Of a stretch of DNA of 64,000 nucleotides, positions 1 through 9,496 are shown piece by piece. The first letter of the stretch is position 1. Every line of letters starts with the position of its first letter. The notes beneath the pieces were generated by a model. The model saw only the letters and a list, made by a program, of their open reading frames with translations. It ran no database searches and was not told the origin of the DNA. The stretch covers positions 124,001-188,000 of the forward strand of contig JANQWS010000023.1 in assembly GCA_030729785.1 (NCBI GenBank). The letters run 5' to 3'. The translations under genes were made by a program, and so were the position numbers. The stretch comes from Algoriphagus sp. (GTDB lineage: Bacteria; Bacteroidota; Bacteroidia; Cytophagales; Cyclobacteriaceae).

Positions 1-1091
1 GTAGTGCTGAACAAGAAATTGAATTCAAGCAGGCAGCTTTTGAGAGTTCAAAGGAAAGAATAGAAAAGTCACAACAGGAGCTCCAGCAGCTAGATTTAGA
101 GATTAAATCCTTACTAGATACGAATGAAGTAAAGGATGAAGAATTATTGGATCTATATGCAGAAAAGGAAGGAATAGAACTTGGAGTCCTAGAAGCTGAA
201 AAATCATATTACGATGGAAGAGGATCGATTGACACCTATGATTCTCAAATCCGAAGTTTACAAAAAACCAAAGAAGGGTACGATGAATTAATTTTGGCAC
301 TACAGTCCCAAGTCAGTGAATTGCGCCTAAAGATGGCAGGAATGAAGGAAAGGTTGAATGTCGAATTTGATTTGGATTTAGAAACCTTGATCGAAGAAAA
401 TCCTAGCCTAGACGAAGAGTTTTTGGAATTTACAGAGGAAGACTTAAAAGAACTTGTTAAAAAACAAAAAGAACGATTAGATAAAATTGGACCTATCAAT
501 CCCATGGCCATGGAAGCTTACGATGAAATCAAGATTCGTTATGACTTCATTTCCTCTCAAAAAGAAGACTTAATCAAAGCCAAGGAATCCCTCTTATCTA
601 CCATATCTGAGATTGACCTAGTTGCAAGGGAGACGTTCTTGGATGCATTTGGGAAGATAAAAGAAAACTTTATCCGCGTGTTCAGATCCTTGTTCACAGA
701 ACAAGACGATTGTGATTTGACCTTGGTTGACCCTGATAATCCATTAGAGTCTGCCATCGAGATTATGGCCAAACCAAAGGGAAAGCGTCCATTGACTATC
801 AATCAGTTAAGTGGTGGTGAAAAGACATTGACTGCCACTTCCCTATTATTTTCAATTTACCTCCTGAAGCCTGCTCCATTTTGTATTTTTGATGAAGTAG
901 ATGCCCCATTGGACGATGCCAATATTGATAAATTCAATCAGATCATCCAAAAATTCAGCTCAGAAAGCCAGTTTATTATTGTTACGCACAATAAACGAAC
1001 CATGGCAAGTACAGATATTATCTACGGAATTACCATGATTGAAGCAGGTGTTTCTCGCGTGGTTCCTGTAGACTTGCGAGAGCTAGATTAA
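1..1091 (+). CDS. smc: Chromosome segregation protein SMC, C-terminal part (5' truncated by window)
   Basis: The frame is open from base 3, so the start at 147 in the ORF track is artificial and the gene enters from the left edge. The visible ~362 codons begin with coiled coil and end with an ABC head half: signature QLSGGEKTLTA (about visible codon 267), Walker B FCIFDEVDAPLDD and the H-loop IIVTHNKRTM. This is the standard layout of the SMC C-terminal half, in which the head pairs with the N-terminal Walker A half to bind ATP and condense DNA. It is followed by a 100-bp gap, so the next gene may have its own promoter. Confidence 0.96.
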   Translation, partial: SAEQEIEFKQAAFESSKERIEKSQQELQQLDLEIKSLLDTNEVKDEELLDLYAEKEGIELGVLEAEKSYYDGRGSIDTYDSQIRSLQKTKEGYDELILALQSQVSELRLKMAGMKERLNVEFDLDLETLIEENPSLDEEFLEFTEEDLKELVKKQKERLDKIGPINPMAMEAYDEIKIRYDFISSQKEDLIKAKESLLSTISEIDLVARETFLDAFGKIKENFIRVFRSLFTEQDDCDLTLVDPDNPLESAIEIMAKPKGKRPLTINQLSGGEKTLTATSLLFSIYLLKPAPFCIFDEVDAPLDDANIDKFNQIIQKFSSESQFIIVTHNKRTMASTDIIYGITMIEAGVSRVVPVDLRELD

Positions 1092-1192
1092 ATGAAGTCT
1101 TTTTTGAAGATTCAAATCTGAGCCTCAAAACCTTAATAATACCCTAACCTCTACTTAAAGTTAAGTATCACCTAGGATCTTAATTTTAGTGA

Positions 1193-1855
1193 GTGAAAAT
1201 AAAAACAAATAGGTACTCAGTTTTAGGAAATTACTTCTTAAGCCTAGTTATTATAGGGCTGGTTTTTATTCCTTTTTATTCAAAAGGAGAACTAGAATTA
1301 ACTATAAATCAATTTCACCATCCATTTTTCGATAGTTTCTTTTCCTTGGTGACTCACTTAGGGGATGGGGTTATTTTAGTTATCCCTTTGGTAGTTTTTA
1401 TATTTCACAAATCCTGTCACCTCGTATTACTTACCCTTGCTTCTGCTTTCCATCTCGGATTGGTTCATGTAGGGAAAAAATGGCTTTTTCAAGGAATGCC
1501 AAGACCAGCAGAATTTTTTAAAGACATTCCGTTTCATGAAGTTCCAGGCGTCACACTTCACCATTGGGGTAGCTTTCCGTCCGGCCATACAGCAACTGCA
1601 TTTATGCTTGCCTCATTATTCTATTTGGTTTTGCCCAAAAAACACAAACTACATTATCTAGTGATGGGAATTGCCTTTATTGTCGGGTTGAGCAGAGTGT
1701 ATTTAATGCAACATTTCCTGATGGATATCTGGGCTGGAGCATTGCTAGGAATTTTCTCTAGTTTGGTAAGCTACATTCTTGTTTTAAAGTTTTTCTCAAA
1801 AAAAACGTACCAAAAAAGTATTATTGAGAACCTCAAACTTAAACCTTCCTTTTGA
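1193..1855 (+). CDS. PAP2-family membrane phosphatase
   Basis: This 220-aa integral membrane protein starts with GTG (next to an upstream stop region, no better ATG). It has the three PAP2/acid phosphatase motifs in order: K-x(n)-RP in KKWLFQGMPRP, PSGH in GSFPSGHTAT, and SR-x5-H-x3-D in SRVYLMQHFLMDIW. These carry the catalytic histidines. Known members dephosphorylate undecaprenyl pyrophosphate or phosphatidic acid/PGP at the periplasmic face. Which substrate is used here cannot be told from sequence; recycling of undecaprenyl-PP or lipid phosphate hydrolysis are both plausible. It stands alone, with no operon partner overlapping it. Confidence 0.88.
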   Translation: MKIKTNRYSVLGNYFLSLVIIGLVFIPFYSKGELELTINQFHHPFFDSFFSLVTHLGDGVILVIPLVVFIFHKSCHLVLLTLASAFHLGLVHVGKKWLFQGMPRPAEFFKDIPFHEVPGVTLHHWGSFPSGHTATAFMLASLFYLVLPKKHKLHYLVMGIAFIVGLSRVYLMQHFLMDIWAGALLGIFSSLVSYILVLKFFSKKTYQKSIIENLKLKPSF

Positions 1856-1915
1856 AATCAAGTCAAAAGAAGAGTAAAAAATTGAATTATTTCGATTTCC
1901 CTCAAGTTCAACCCT

Positions 1916-2582
1916 ATGAAAAATACTAGTTCATCCTGCACCCTCGCAGTCTTCTTTTTTATTTTCCTTTTCTCCAATTCTTTAAAAGCTCAAGCACCAA
2001 ATCCGCCTACTCCGATTGAATTCCAATTTGGACACGAACGACTTGATTTCCAATTGGTATTTAAAAAGAATTTTACCCCCCAAAAGCAAGTTTAGCATAT
2101 TGGCAATTGCTGTATTCTCTGAAAATTACGCGACAAAGAAAAAATTAGGGGATTCGATAGTGATCCCTTTTCAAGTAAACTATGCCTTGGGGAACTCCGG
2201 TCTTTCGTTGGCAGCAGGCGCTGAAGCCAATTCAAGTGCTGGCTTTGGAACAACCCTTGGGCTTACGCACAGCAAAGCTACCAAGGAAATTCTAGCGATC
2301 AGTGTACTTTCCTACCAATTGAGTAGTGATCAGAATCTAAAGTTTTTTGGGCTCTACGAGTACAAACCTGCTCTGACGGAGAAATGGTCTCTTTACAGTC
2401 GTCTGCAACTCACCTACAACCAGGGTATGGCGCAGGGATTTCATAACAGAAGCTTTCTCTACCTGCGCGCTGGGCTGAAAAAAGGACCCTTGGGATTCGG
2501 TTTAGGGGCAAATTTTGATGCTTATGGACCTAATAAAACCGCTCGGGATAATTAGGGACTATTTACGCGCTGGGAGTTTTAA
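1916..2582 (+). pseudogene. Outer-membrane-type protein gene broken by a frameshift and an in-frame stop
   Basis: An ATG at 1916 opens a signal peptide (MKNTSSSCTLAVFFFIFLFS, then NSLKAQ) in one frame that stops at 2093-2095. The reading continues in the frame of the tracked ORF 2016-2555. The switch falls at a run of six C (2076-2081): with five C the two frames would join as NFTPKSKFSILAIAVFS. A second lesion follows: TAG at 2553-2555 is succeeded in frame by GLFTRWEF and then TAA at 2580-2582, a typical aromatic beta-barrel C-terminus. Two independent lesions suggest a decaying gene rather than one sequencing error. The intact protein would be about 221 aa with alternating barrel-like strands. 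Function unknown. Confidence 0.75.
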
Positions 2583-2752
2583 TAGAAAACACACAATTTG
2601 TTCCTTAAAATTCTTTTCAAAAGTGAACAAGAAGGATGGAAACCGTTCGCATACGAACAATTTATCATTCCAATTACTCGCTAACTTGCTGTAAATGGGA
2701 GTTTTATTTTGGTCCAATTATTGAATCCAATTTTTACAAATCCATCTGAACT

Positions 2753-3472
2753 ATGAATAATCCAGTTAAACTTCTTTCGATTTTTATTTTTGCACTTACA
2801 TTTTCATGCACAGAACGAAATAGCTACCGAACAGGGAATTTTGTACAAGATCAAAAAAATATCACTGGGGTAACGCGGCTTCATTTGGATGGAGTATTTA
2901 ACCTCACCTTGATACAATCGGATCAAGAATCAATCGAAGTTAAGGGAGATCAAGCCTTATTAGACAAATTAATTATTGACCAACAAGGAGATTTGTTAAC
3001 CCTTGAAATGGAGGAAGGAATAGATTTTAACCTATTTAATGACGATGAGCTACGCATAACACTCCACCTGAAAGAACTTACTGAGTTAAATTACGAAGGC
3101 GTAGGGAATGTAAAAACTAACCAAACATTTCGAGTGAAGGAGCTGAAACTTCTAGGAAATGGAGTTGGGAATTTAGTGCTAGACCTTGAGGCTGATTTAC
3201 TTCATGCGGATTTTGATATGGTAGGTAATATCGAATTGAGAGGTAGTGCCACAAAAGTATTTTTTACAAACGATGGGATTGGAAAATTAGACGCCTCACA
3301 ACTAATTGTCCAAGACATGGAGATTAAGAGTTCTGGGATTGGGAAAGTAGCCCTTCATTGCGAAGGCAACCTTTCCCTAACAGTTGATGGAATTGGAAAA
3401 GTAAGTTACACCGGCAACCCAAACCTAGTACGAAAGGAAGTGAGCGGAATTGGAAAAGTAGAAGAGAATTAA
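2753..3472 (+). CDS. Lipoprotein with GIN/DUF2807 beta-helix domain
   Basis: This 239-aa protein has a lipoprotein signal peptide ending LTFSC (Cys ~19). The rest resembles the DUF2807 'putative auto-transporter adhesin head GIN' domain: repeated short beta-coil units with Gly-Val-Gly, Gly-Asn-Gly and Gly-Ile-Gly turns (YEGVGNVKT, LLGNGVGNL, NDGIGKLDA, SSGIGKVAL, VDGIGKVSY, VSGIGKVEE). Such proteins are common, surface or periplasmic, and of unknown role in Bacteroidota. Residues 30-110 hold the N-terminal sheet that normally precedes the helix. It is preceded by a 170-bp non-coding gap and followed by a 120-bp gap, and appears monocistronic. Confidence 0.8.
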   Translation: MNNPVKLLSIFIFALTFSCTERNSYRTGNFVQDQKNITGVTRLHLDGVFNLTLIQSDQESIEVKGDQALLDKLIIDQQGDLLTLEMEEGIDFNLFNDDELRITLHLKELTELNYEGVGNVKTNQTFRVKELKLLGNGVGNLVLDLEADLLHADFDMVGNIELRGSATKVFFTNDGIGKLDASQLIVQDMEIKSSGIGKVALHCEGNLSLTVDGIGKVSYTGNPNLVRKEVSGIGKVEEN

Positions 3473-3594
3473 TTTGTATGATTATTGGGAACTGAACGGA
3501 TCGTAAGAACAACAAAATACCTAATTCGTTGAGCAAAAAAGTCCATTCCAATTAACTATTTTGAATTTTCCGATAATAGCTTGATTTTAGGGCA

Positions 3595-4497
3595 ATGGCT
3601 ACTCCCAATGCACTAGATTCTGTTCAACTCAATTTTTCTCCAGACAAACTCCTAGGGCTAAATATTGCACTTGCAATCATTATGTATGGAGTAGCCTTGG
3701 AATTAAAATGGGGAGATTTTAAATACCTAATCCAAAATCCGAAGGGTTTCCTTGTTGGAATATTTTCCCAGTTTATCGTTCTCCCTTTACTCACCTATAC
3801 CTTGATTACTGTGAGTAATCCCCCACCTAGTATTGCCCTTGGGATGTTTTTGGTAGCCTCCTGCCCTGGAGGAAATGTTTCCAATTTCTTAACCAACCTA
3901 GCCAAAGGAAATGTTGCACTCTCCGTTAGTTTAACTGCTGTATCCAGTGTTACAGCCATTTTTTTGACCCCATTTAACTTTTCCTTTTGGGCAAGTACTT
4001 ATGAACCTACAGCGCTACTCCTGCAAGAAGTTAGACTTGACGCGGTAGCGGTCTTCATGACCATTGGACTCATCTTAGGCATTCCCTTAGTACTTGGGAT
4101 AGCGACAACTTCCAAGTTTCCTGGAATAGCCAAGAAACTAGCAAAAGCTATTAAACCACTCAGTCTGGTCATTTTTGGTGCTTTAGTATTACTAGCTCTT
4201 TTGGGAAACTACGACTATTTTAAGACCTATATCGGCGCCATATTCCTTTGGGTGTTGGCACACAATGCGGTGGCTTTGAGTAGTGGATTCATCACCGCCA
4301 AACTAGCGGGATTGCCTCCAAAAGATGTGAAGAGCATTACCATCGAAACAGGTATCCAAAATTCAGGACTCGGGTTAGTGCTAATCTTTAGTTTCTTTGC
4401 CGGACTAGGGGGAATGGCATTAATTACAGCTTGGTGGGGAATTTGGCATCTCATCTCTGGAATAACCATTTCTAGTATTTGGAAAAAGTACGTATGA
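3595..4497 (+). CDS. Bile acid:sodium symporter (BASS/SBF) family transporter
   Basis: The 300-aa protein is hydrophobic throughout with about nine to ten predicted membrane segments and has the BASS core: SCPGGNVSNFLTNLAKGNVALS (first crossover motif) and ETGIQNSGLGLVL (second crossover motif, the conserved E-x-G-x-Q-N). BASS transporters move organic anions (bile acids, pantoate, pyruvate, 2-keto acids) with sodium; the substrate cannot be read here. The stop codon overlaps the ATG of the PlsC-like gene (ATGA at 4494-4497), so the two are translationally coupled and may share a lipid-related role. Confidence 0.88.
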   Translation: MATPNALDSVQLNFSPDKLLGLNIALAIIMYGVALELKWGDFKYLIQNPKGFLVGIFSQFIVLPLLTYTLITVSNPPPSIALGMFLVASCPGGNVSNFLTNLAKGNVALSVSLTAVSSVTAIFLTPFNFSFWASTYEPTALLLQEVRLDAVAVFMTIGLILGIPLVLGIATTSKFPGIAKKLAKAIKPLSLVIFGALVLLALLGNYDYFKTYIGAIFLWVLAHNAVALSSGFITAKLAGLPPKDVKSITIETGIQNSGLGLVLIFSFFAGLGGMALITAWWGIWHLISGITISSIWKKYV

Positions 4498-5498
4498 GAA
4501 TTTTACTTTATACCTCCCTTCGCTTCTTAATAAAATTAGCCTTGAACGTTTATTACAAACGAATCCTGGTGGAAGGACTTGAAAATGTTCCCAAAAACCA
4601 ACCCCTAATTTTAGTAGCAAACCATCAAAATGCCTTATTAGATCCATTATTAATTGGGACCCAACTGCCAATCCGACCGTACTTTCTTACTAGGGCTGCT
4701 GTATTTTTGAATCCTGTGATTACTTATTTTTTGAATCTAATTCAAATGCTGCCGGTCTATCGGGTATGCGATGGGTTTTCTACGATTCCTAAAAACCAAA
4801 AGACCTTTCAAAAAACAGAAGAAGTTTTAAGAAGTAAGGGCTCAGTACTGATTTTTGCCGAGGGCAACCATAGTTTAGTTCGAAATATTAGGCCCCTAAG
4901 TAAAGGATTTACCCGTATGGCCTATGGAGCAATTGCGCACTCTCCAGAAATCCAACTCCATATTTTACCCGTTGGAATTCAATACAGCGCTCATAAAAAA
5001 TCCGCTGGAATAGCACGGATCACCATCGGAAAAGGCATTTTGGTAAACCCAGATCAGGCCCAGGCACTCAAACTGACTAAGGAGGTAGAAAAGGCATTGA
5101 AGTCCTTGGTAGTTGATATTCCTGACGAAAACTATCCAGAAACCTTGTCAAGGTTACTTGAAAATCAAGTGGATGTCAGCAATAAGCAGGAGGTTGACCA
5201 CTTTCTTGCTGGCAGGCCTGTCCAAAACAAAGTGAAATCCGTCGCTTCTCTTGGTAATAAATTGATGAAAATTTTCCATCTTCCTTTGTACTGGATTTGG
5301 CTATATGGTATTGCACCAAAAATGGAGGATGAAGTATTTACGGGAACTTGGAAGTTTTTAATTGGAGCGGTACTAGCGCCACTCTACTATTTACTGATTT
5401 TCCTTTGCTGCTTTCATCCAGAGTATGGAACCTGGGCGATTTCTTTTTTGCTAATGGCCTGGATAAGCTTATGGACAAATGAAAATTCTCAAGAATAG
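4494..5498 (+). CDS. PlsC-like 1-acyl-glycerol-3-phosphate acyltransferase family protein
   Basis: I start at the ATG 4494 rather than the TTG 4479 given by the ORF track, because ATG overlaps the upstream stop as ATGA. The 334-aa product carries the acyltransferase motifs ANHQNALLDPLL (NHx4D) at about residue 45 and FAEGNHS (block III, variant of FPEGT/S) at about 125, and ends with two hydrophobic segments (YLLIFLCCF and the following helix). PlsC-domain enzymes transfer acyl chains to lysophosphatidate or related acceptors at the inner membrane. Longer size and the C-terminal membrane anchors set it apart from canonical PlsC (~240 aa), so the acceptor may differ. Confidence 0.87.
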   Translation: MRILLYTSLRFLIKLALNVYYKRILVEGLENVPKNQPLILVANHQNALLDPLLIGTQLPIRPYFLTRAAVFLNPVITYFLNLIQMLPVYRVCDGFSTIPKNQKTFQKTEEVLRSKGSVLIFAEGNHSLVRNIRPLSKGFTRMAYGAIAHSPEIQLHILPVGIQYSAHKKSAGIARITIGKGILVNPDQAQALKLTKEVEKALKSLVVDIPDENYPETLSRLLENQVDVSNKQEVDHFLAGRPVQNKVKSVASLGNKLMKIFHLPLYWIWLYGIAPKMEDEVFTGTWKFLIGAVLAPLYYLLIFLCCFHPEYGTWAISFLLMAWISLWTNENSQE

Positions 5499-5681
5499 TT
5501 GCTTTAACCTAATTGAAACAGCTCCTAAGAAAAAAATAAAAGCTTATTCGAAACTAGGGATCGTTTGCAAAAGCATAGCCGTAATTTCGAACACCTAAAT
5601 CCGACTGGAAAGCGCCTCTGGATCATGGCAAGTCATGACATTTTTCCTAACTTGTCTTACTAAACCTTTTTTTAAAAAAAC

Positions 5682-7418
5682 ATGAGCACGATTGAATCTT
5701 CAATTTTAAACAAAGCTACAAACTGGTTAAAAAGTTCAATTGATGAGGAAAGCAAGGATAAAATCCGAAATTTAATTGAGAACAATCCCTCTGAATTGAT
5801 AGATTCGTTTTACCAAGATCTAGAATTCGGTACGGGTGGATTGCGTGGACTGATGGGAGTAGGTACCAACCGAATGAATGTCTACACGGTAGCTATGGCC
5901 ACACAAGGATTGGCAAATTATTTAGTTGCGTGCTTTCCAGGAGAAAAAATCAAAGTAGCAATTACCCACGATAGTAGAATCAACAATACCCTATTTGCAA
6001 AAACTACAGCAGATGTATTTACAGCAAATGGAATAGAGGTAATGTATTTTAGAGACATGCGTCCTACCCCCATGCTGTCCTTTGCGGTGCGGCACTTTGG
6101 ATGTAAATCTGGAGTTATGATCACCGCATCACATAATCCAAAGGAGTACAATGGCTACAAGGCTTATTGGGAGGATGGTGCACAAGTAGTAGCCCCACAT
6201 GACACAAACATCATCAAAGAGGTTCAAAAAATCACTTCTTTTGAGCAGGTCAACTGGAACAAACAAGATCAACTCCTTCATTACATTGAAGAGGATTTTG
6301 ATGCGATTTACTTAGCAAAGGTGAAAGAATTGAGCCTTTCAAAAGAGGCAATTCAGGCACAAAAATCCATGCCAATTGTATTTTCGCCCATTCACGGGGC
6401 CTCAGGAAAGATGGTTCCAGCAGCGCTTAAAGCATTTGGATTTGAAACTATCCAAATAGTACAAGAACAAGCAGAGCCAGATGGAAATTTCCCTACGGTC
6501 ATCTATCCCAATCCAGAAGAGCCTGAAGCACTTACCCTCGCCATCACATTGGGAAAAAAAGTAGGGGCAGCCTTGGTACTCGCCTGTGATCCAGACGGGG
6601 ATCGCTATGCAGCAGTCGTACCCAACGAGCAAGGGGAGTACGAATTGCTCAATGGAAATCAAACAGGTACCCTCCTAGTCTACTACCTCCTTTCACGTAA
6701 AAAAGAATTGGGACTGTTGACAGCCAATGACTTTATGGTAAATACCATCGTCACTACCGAACTGATCAATAAAATAGCTGAAGGATTTGGAGTGTCTTGT
6801 TACAATGTACTCACAGGGTTTAAAAATATTGCCTCAGTCATTCTACAGAAGGAAGGTAAGGAAACCTTCCTTGCAGGTGGAGAAGAATCATTTGGATTCT
6901 TGGTAGGTGACTTTGTTCGGGACAAAGATGGAGTAAGCGCCTGTGCACTCGTGGCTGAAGCAGTCGCCTATTACAAAAATCAGGGAAAGAATGTGTTCGA
7001 GGTTTTGGCTGAAATTTACCAACAGTTTGGATTTTATAAAGAAGCCTTAATTTCCATCACTAAAAAAGGAAAAGATGGTGCTGAACAGATTCAACAATTG
7101 ATGAATCAATACCGAACCAATCCACCATTAGAGATGAATGGATCTGCTGTAGAGAAAATTTACGATGTGAAAAACGCAAGTATCCACTATCCCAAAACTC
7201 AAACAGTAGAATCACTGAACCTCGACAAAGCCAATGTAATGCAATTTTACCTCGCCGATGGCAGCAAAATTTCAGCACGACCTTCTGGTACGGAGCCAAA
7301 AATAAAATACTATTTTTCAGTCAATACGCGTATTTCAAATACAAGTGATTACAGAAACGTAGAACAACTACTTCTTGAAAAACTAGCGGGTTTGAAGACC
7401 TACTTTAGTGAAGTATAA
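5682..7418 (+). CDS. Phosphoglucomutase/phosphomannomutase-type phosphohexomutase
   Basis: The 578-aa protein has all four alpha-D-phosphohexomutase domains: the phosphoserine loop ITASHNPKEYNGYK (active Ser ~residue 150), the metal loop DPDGDR (~305), the sugar-binding loop GGEESFG (~405) and the phosphate-binding loop RPSGTEPKIKYY (~530). It also has the early TGGLRG motif of the ~580-aa PGM2/YhxB subgroup. It interconverts glucose-1-P and glucose-6-P or mannose phosphates. Preceded by a 183-bp intergenic stretch with no clear structure and followed by a convergent gene, it is probably monocistronic. Confidence 0.94.
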   Translation: MSTIESSILNKATNWLKSSIDEESKDKIRNLIENNPSELIDSFYQDLEFGTGGLRGLMGVGTNRMNVYTVAMATQGLANYLVACFPGEKIKVAITHDSRINNTLFAKTTADVFTANGIEVMYFRDMRPTPMLSFAVRHFGCKSGVMITASHNPKEYNGYKAYWEDGAQVVAPHDTNIIKEVQKITSFEQVNWNKQDQLLHYIEEDFDAIYLAKVKELSLSKEAIQAQKSMPIVFSPIHGASGKMVPAALKAFGFETIQIVQEQAEPDGNFPTVIYPNPEEPEALTLAITLGKKVGAALVLACDPDGDRYAAVVPNEQGEYELLNGNQTGTLLVYYLLSRKKELGLLTANDFMVNTIVTTELINKIAEGFGVSCYNVLTGFKNIASVILQKEGKETFLAGGEESFGFLVGDFVRDKDGVSACALVAEAVAYYKNQGKNVFEVLAEIYQQFGFYKEALISITKKGKDGAEQIQQLMNQYRTNPPLEMNGSAVEKIYDVKNASIHYPKTQTVESLNLDKANVMQFYLADGSKISARPSGTEPKIKYYFSVNTRISNTSDYRNVEQLLLEKLAGLKTYFSEV

Positions 7419-7461
7419 ATAGTTCAAGTACTACCTTCACATGCGTGTACTTGTCAATCGG

Positions 7462-8406
7462 TTACTCTTCGCCAACATGAAGAAGTGCGTCTCCTACATT
7501 GACCACAGGATTGTTATTTATACCGATCAAATGGCCAGAAATAGAGGCCTTGATAGGGACAACTACTTGCCCATAAGGATCTGAAATATGGGCAAGAACT
7601 TCTCCTTTCTGAACAAAACCCCCTAGTTGAACGGCACAAGAAAATATCCCAGAGGCTTTGGCACGAATCCAAGTACTATTCTTTAAAACCAAGGTGTTTT
7701 GAGTTACCTGTGGTGAATGGATCATTTCGAGGTGATGCAAAAGGCGCTTTGTCCCCGTAATTCCTTCTTCAATAGCATAGGTATCCAACCGCATAGATTC
7801 CCCTCCCTCATAGACCATGACGTGTTTTTTACTTTTATAAGCAGTCTTACGAAAGGATTTGTCGATATGCTTGGAATGTACCACATAGTGAGTTCCAAAG
7901 GCCTTTGCAAGTTCTACCCCTATCTTATCTTTGAAATCCACACGAATTTGAGGATGGTTTGAAATCATCCTTCCACCCGTATGAAAATCAATTCCAAAAT
8001 CTACAAGTGGCATGATTTCTTCACTAAGAATATAGGCAATACGAGAAGCCAATGATCCTTTTTTACTTCCAGGAAAACTTCGATTTAAGTCACGGCCATC
8101 AGGAAAAGTACGGCTATTGGAAAGGAAACCATAAATATTGACCAAGGGAATAACGATGACTGCTCCCCGAATTAGATCTAGTTCCTCATCAAAGGCTTCC
8201 AAAAGTTTCTTTGCCGTTGCAATGCCATTTATCTCATCCCCATGCACTCCCCCACTTATTAATACAACAGGCCCCTCGTGGAGGGAAGAACGGATAAAAA
8301 CAGGCAAATCAATCAAGGTATGCGTGGGGAGCTTGGCAATTGGAATTTCAATATTGGCTTTTTCCCCTGCTTTGATTTTTATCCCTTGAATAGTTAATTC
8401 TTTCAT
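7462..8406 (-). CDS. AstE/AspA (M14)-like succinylglutamate desuccinylase/aspartoacylase family protein
   Basis: I use the ATG at 8406 (MKELTIQGIKIKAG); the tracked start at 8439 is a GTG eleven codons upstream with no support. The 314-aa protein has the zinc-carboxypeptidase-like signature GGVHGDEINGIATAK (His and Glu ligands), the arginine motif SRTFPDGRDLNRSFPG, IDFHTGG (third zinc ligand) and YEGG with a probable catalytic glutamate, then a C-terminal small beta domain typical of this family. Members hydrolyse N-acyl amino acids or act on peptide-like amides. It is divergent from murB, with about 75 bp between starts. Confidence 0.85.
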   Translation of the reverse strand: MKELTIQGIKIKAGEKANIEIPIAKLPTHTLIDLPVFIRSSLHEGPVVLISGGVHGDEINGIATAKKLLEAFDEELDLIRGAVIVIPLVNIYGFLSNSRTFPDGRDLNRSFPGSKKGSLASRIAYILSEEIMPLVDFGIDFHTGGRMISNHPQIRVDFKDKIGVELAKAFGTHYVVHSKHIDKSFRKTAYKSKKHVMVYEGGESMRLDTYAIEEGITGTKRLLHHLEMIHSPQVTQNTLVLKNSTWIRAKASGIFSCAVQLGGFVQKGEVLAHISDPYGQVVVPIKASISGHLIGINNNPVVNVGDALLHVGEE

Positions 8407-8470
8407 ACTTGAATCTTTCCTTCTGCAAATCCATTTCACAATGGCGTAAAAACTTCTTTACTTCGCAGAA

Positions 8471-8478
8471 TACCTTTG
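8471..8478 (+). promoter_or_regulatory. Candidate Bacteroidota -7 promoter element upstream of murB
   Basis: TACCTTTG matches the TAnnTTTG consensus recognised by Bacteroidota sigma factor. It ends four bases before the murB ATG, so transcription would start at or just before the start codon, giving a nearly leaderless mRNA. No TTTG -33 element is visible at the expected distance. Confidence 0.45.
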
Positions 8479-8482
8479 CCCC

Positions 8483-9496
8483 ATGAAGATACAAGAAAAC
8501 ATTTCTTTGAAACCTTTTACCACCTTCGGAATTGATCAAAAGGCCGAATTTTTGTGTGTTGTTTCTTCGTTGGACGAACTTAAAGAAGCTTTATCGCTTT
8601 CAAAGCAAAAACAATGGGCTGTATTTATCCTTGGTGGAGGGAGTAACATTTTATTAACTAGAGATATAAAGGGGCTAGTAATAAAGCTTGAAATCAAGGG
8701 GATTACTCTGGTCGAGGAAGAAGAAGACCAACTTCTGATAAACGTGGGTGCGGGTGAGCTATGGCATGATTTGGTTCAATTCAGTATCACTCAAGAGTGG
8801 GCTGGGCTGGAAAACCTATCCTTAATTCCAGGAACCGTTGGTGCTTCCCCCATGCAGAATATCGGAGCCTATGGAGTAGAAGTCAAAGACGTGTTTGACA
8901 GTTTACAAGCCCTGCACCGGGAAACCTTAAAAATGCATTCCTTTGACTCCGAGGCCTGCAAGTTTGGATACCGAGAAAGCGTGTTCAAACAAACCCTCAA
9001 AGACCAATACGTCATTACCTCAGTCACATTTCGCCTTTCCAAGACTCCAAATTATCACCTAGAATATGGGGCTATTCGAGAGGTATTAGCCGCCAATGGA
9101 ATAAATCAGCCCAGCCTTCGTGCTATCAGTGATGCGGTTATTCAGATTCGACAATCCAAACTCCCAGACCCAAAGGAAATTGGAAATGCAGGTTCATTTT
9201 TCAAAAATCCAACCATCCCCACAACTCAGTTTGAAACACTAAAATCTGCCTATCCAAGCATTCCAGGCTATCCCAGTACGGCGGGAATTAAGGTGGCTGC
9301 AGGCTGGCTAATCGAACATGCAGGCTGGAAAGGCAAACGTATAGGAAACGTCGGTGTGCATGCCAAGCAGGCTTTGGTGCTGGTCAACTATGGCGATGGC
9401 ACTGGGGAGGAAATTGAAGCCTTGTCCCAACAAATTCAGGCTGATGTAGCAGAAAAGTTTGGAATTGACTTACAACCAGAGGTCAATTTTATTTAA
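8483..9496 (+). CDS. murB: UDP-N-acetylenolpyruvoylglucosamine reductase MurB
   Basis: The 337-aa protein is the size of type I MurB (E. coli ~342 aa). It shows FAD-binding motifs GGGSNILLT (~residue 53) and LIPGTVGASPMQNIGAYG (~115), the type I tyrosine-loop region, the catalytic GNAGSFFKNP (active Ser, ~233) and a C-terminal EVNFI with the conserved glutamate. It reduces UDP-GlcNAc-enolpyruvate to UDP-MurNAc with NADPH in cytoplasmic peptidoglycan precursor synthesis. Its stop overlaps the stop of the convergent dCMP deaminase gene by four bases, leaving no room for an ordinary terminator. Confidence 0.97.
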   Translation: MKIQENISLKPFTTFGIDQKAEFLCVVSSLDELKEALSLSKQKQWAVFILGGGSNILLTRDIKGLVIKLEIKGITLVEEEEDQLLINVGAGELWHDLVQFSITQEWAGLENLSLIPGTVGASPMQNIGAYGVEVKDVFDSLQALHRETLKMHSFDSEACKFGYRESVFKQTLKDQYVITSVTFRLSKTPNYHLEYGAIREVLAANGINQPSLRAISDAVIQIRQSKLPDPKEIGNAGSFFKNPTIPTTQFETLKSAYPSIPGYPSTAGIKVAAGWLIEHAGWKGKRIGNVGVHAKQALVLVNYGDGTGEEIEALSQQIQADVAEKFGIDLQPEVNFI

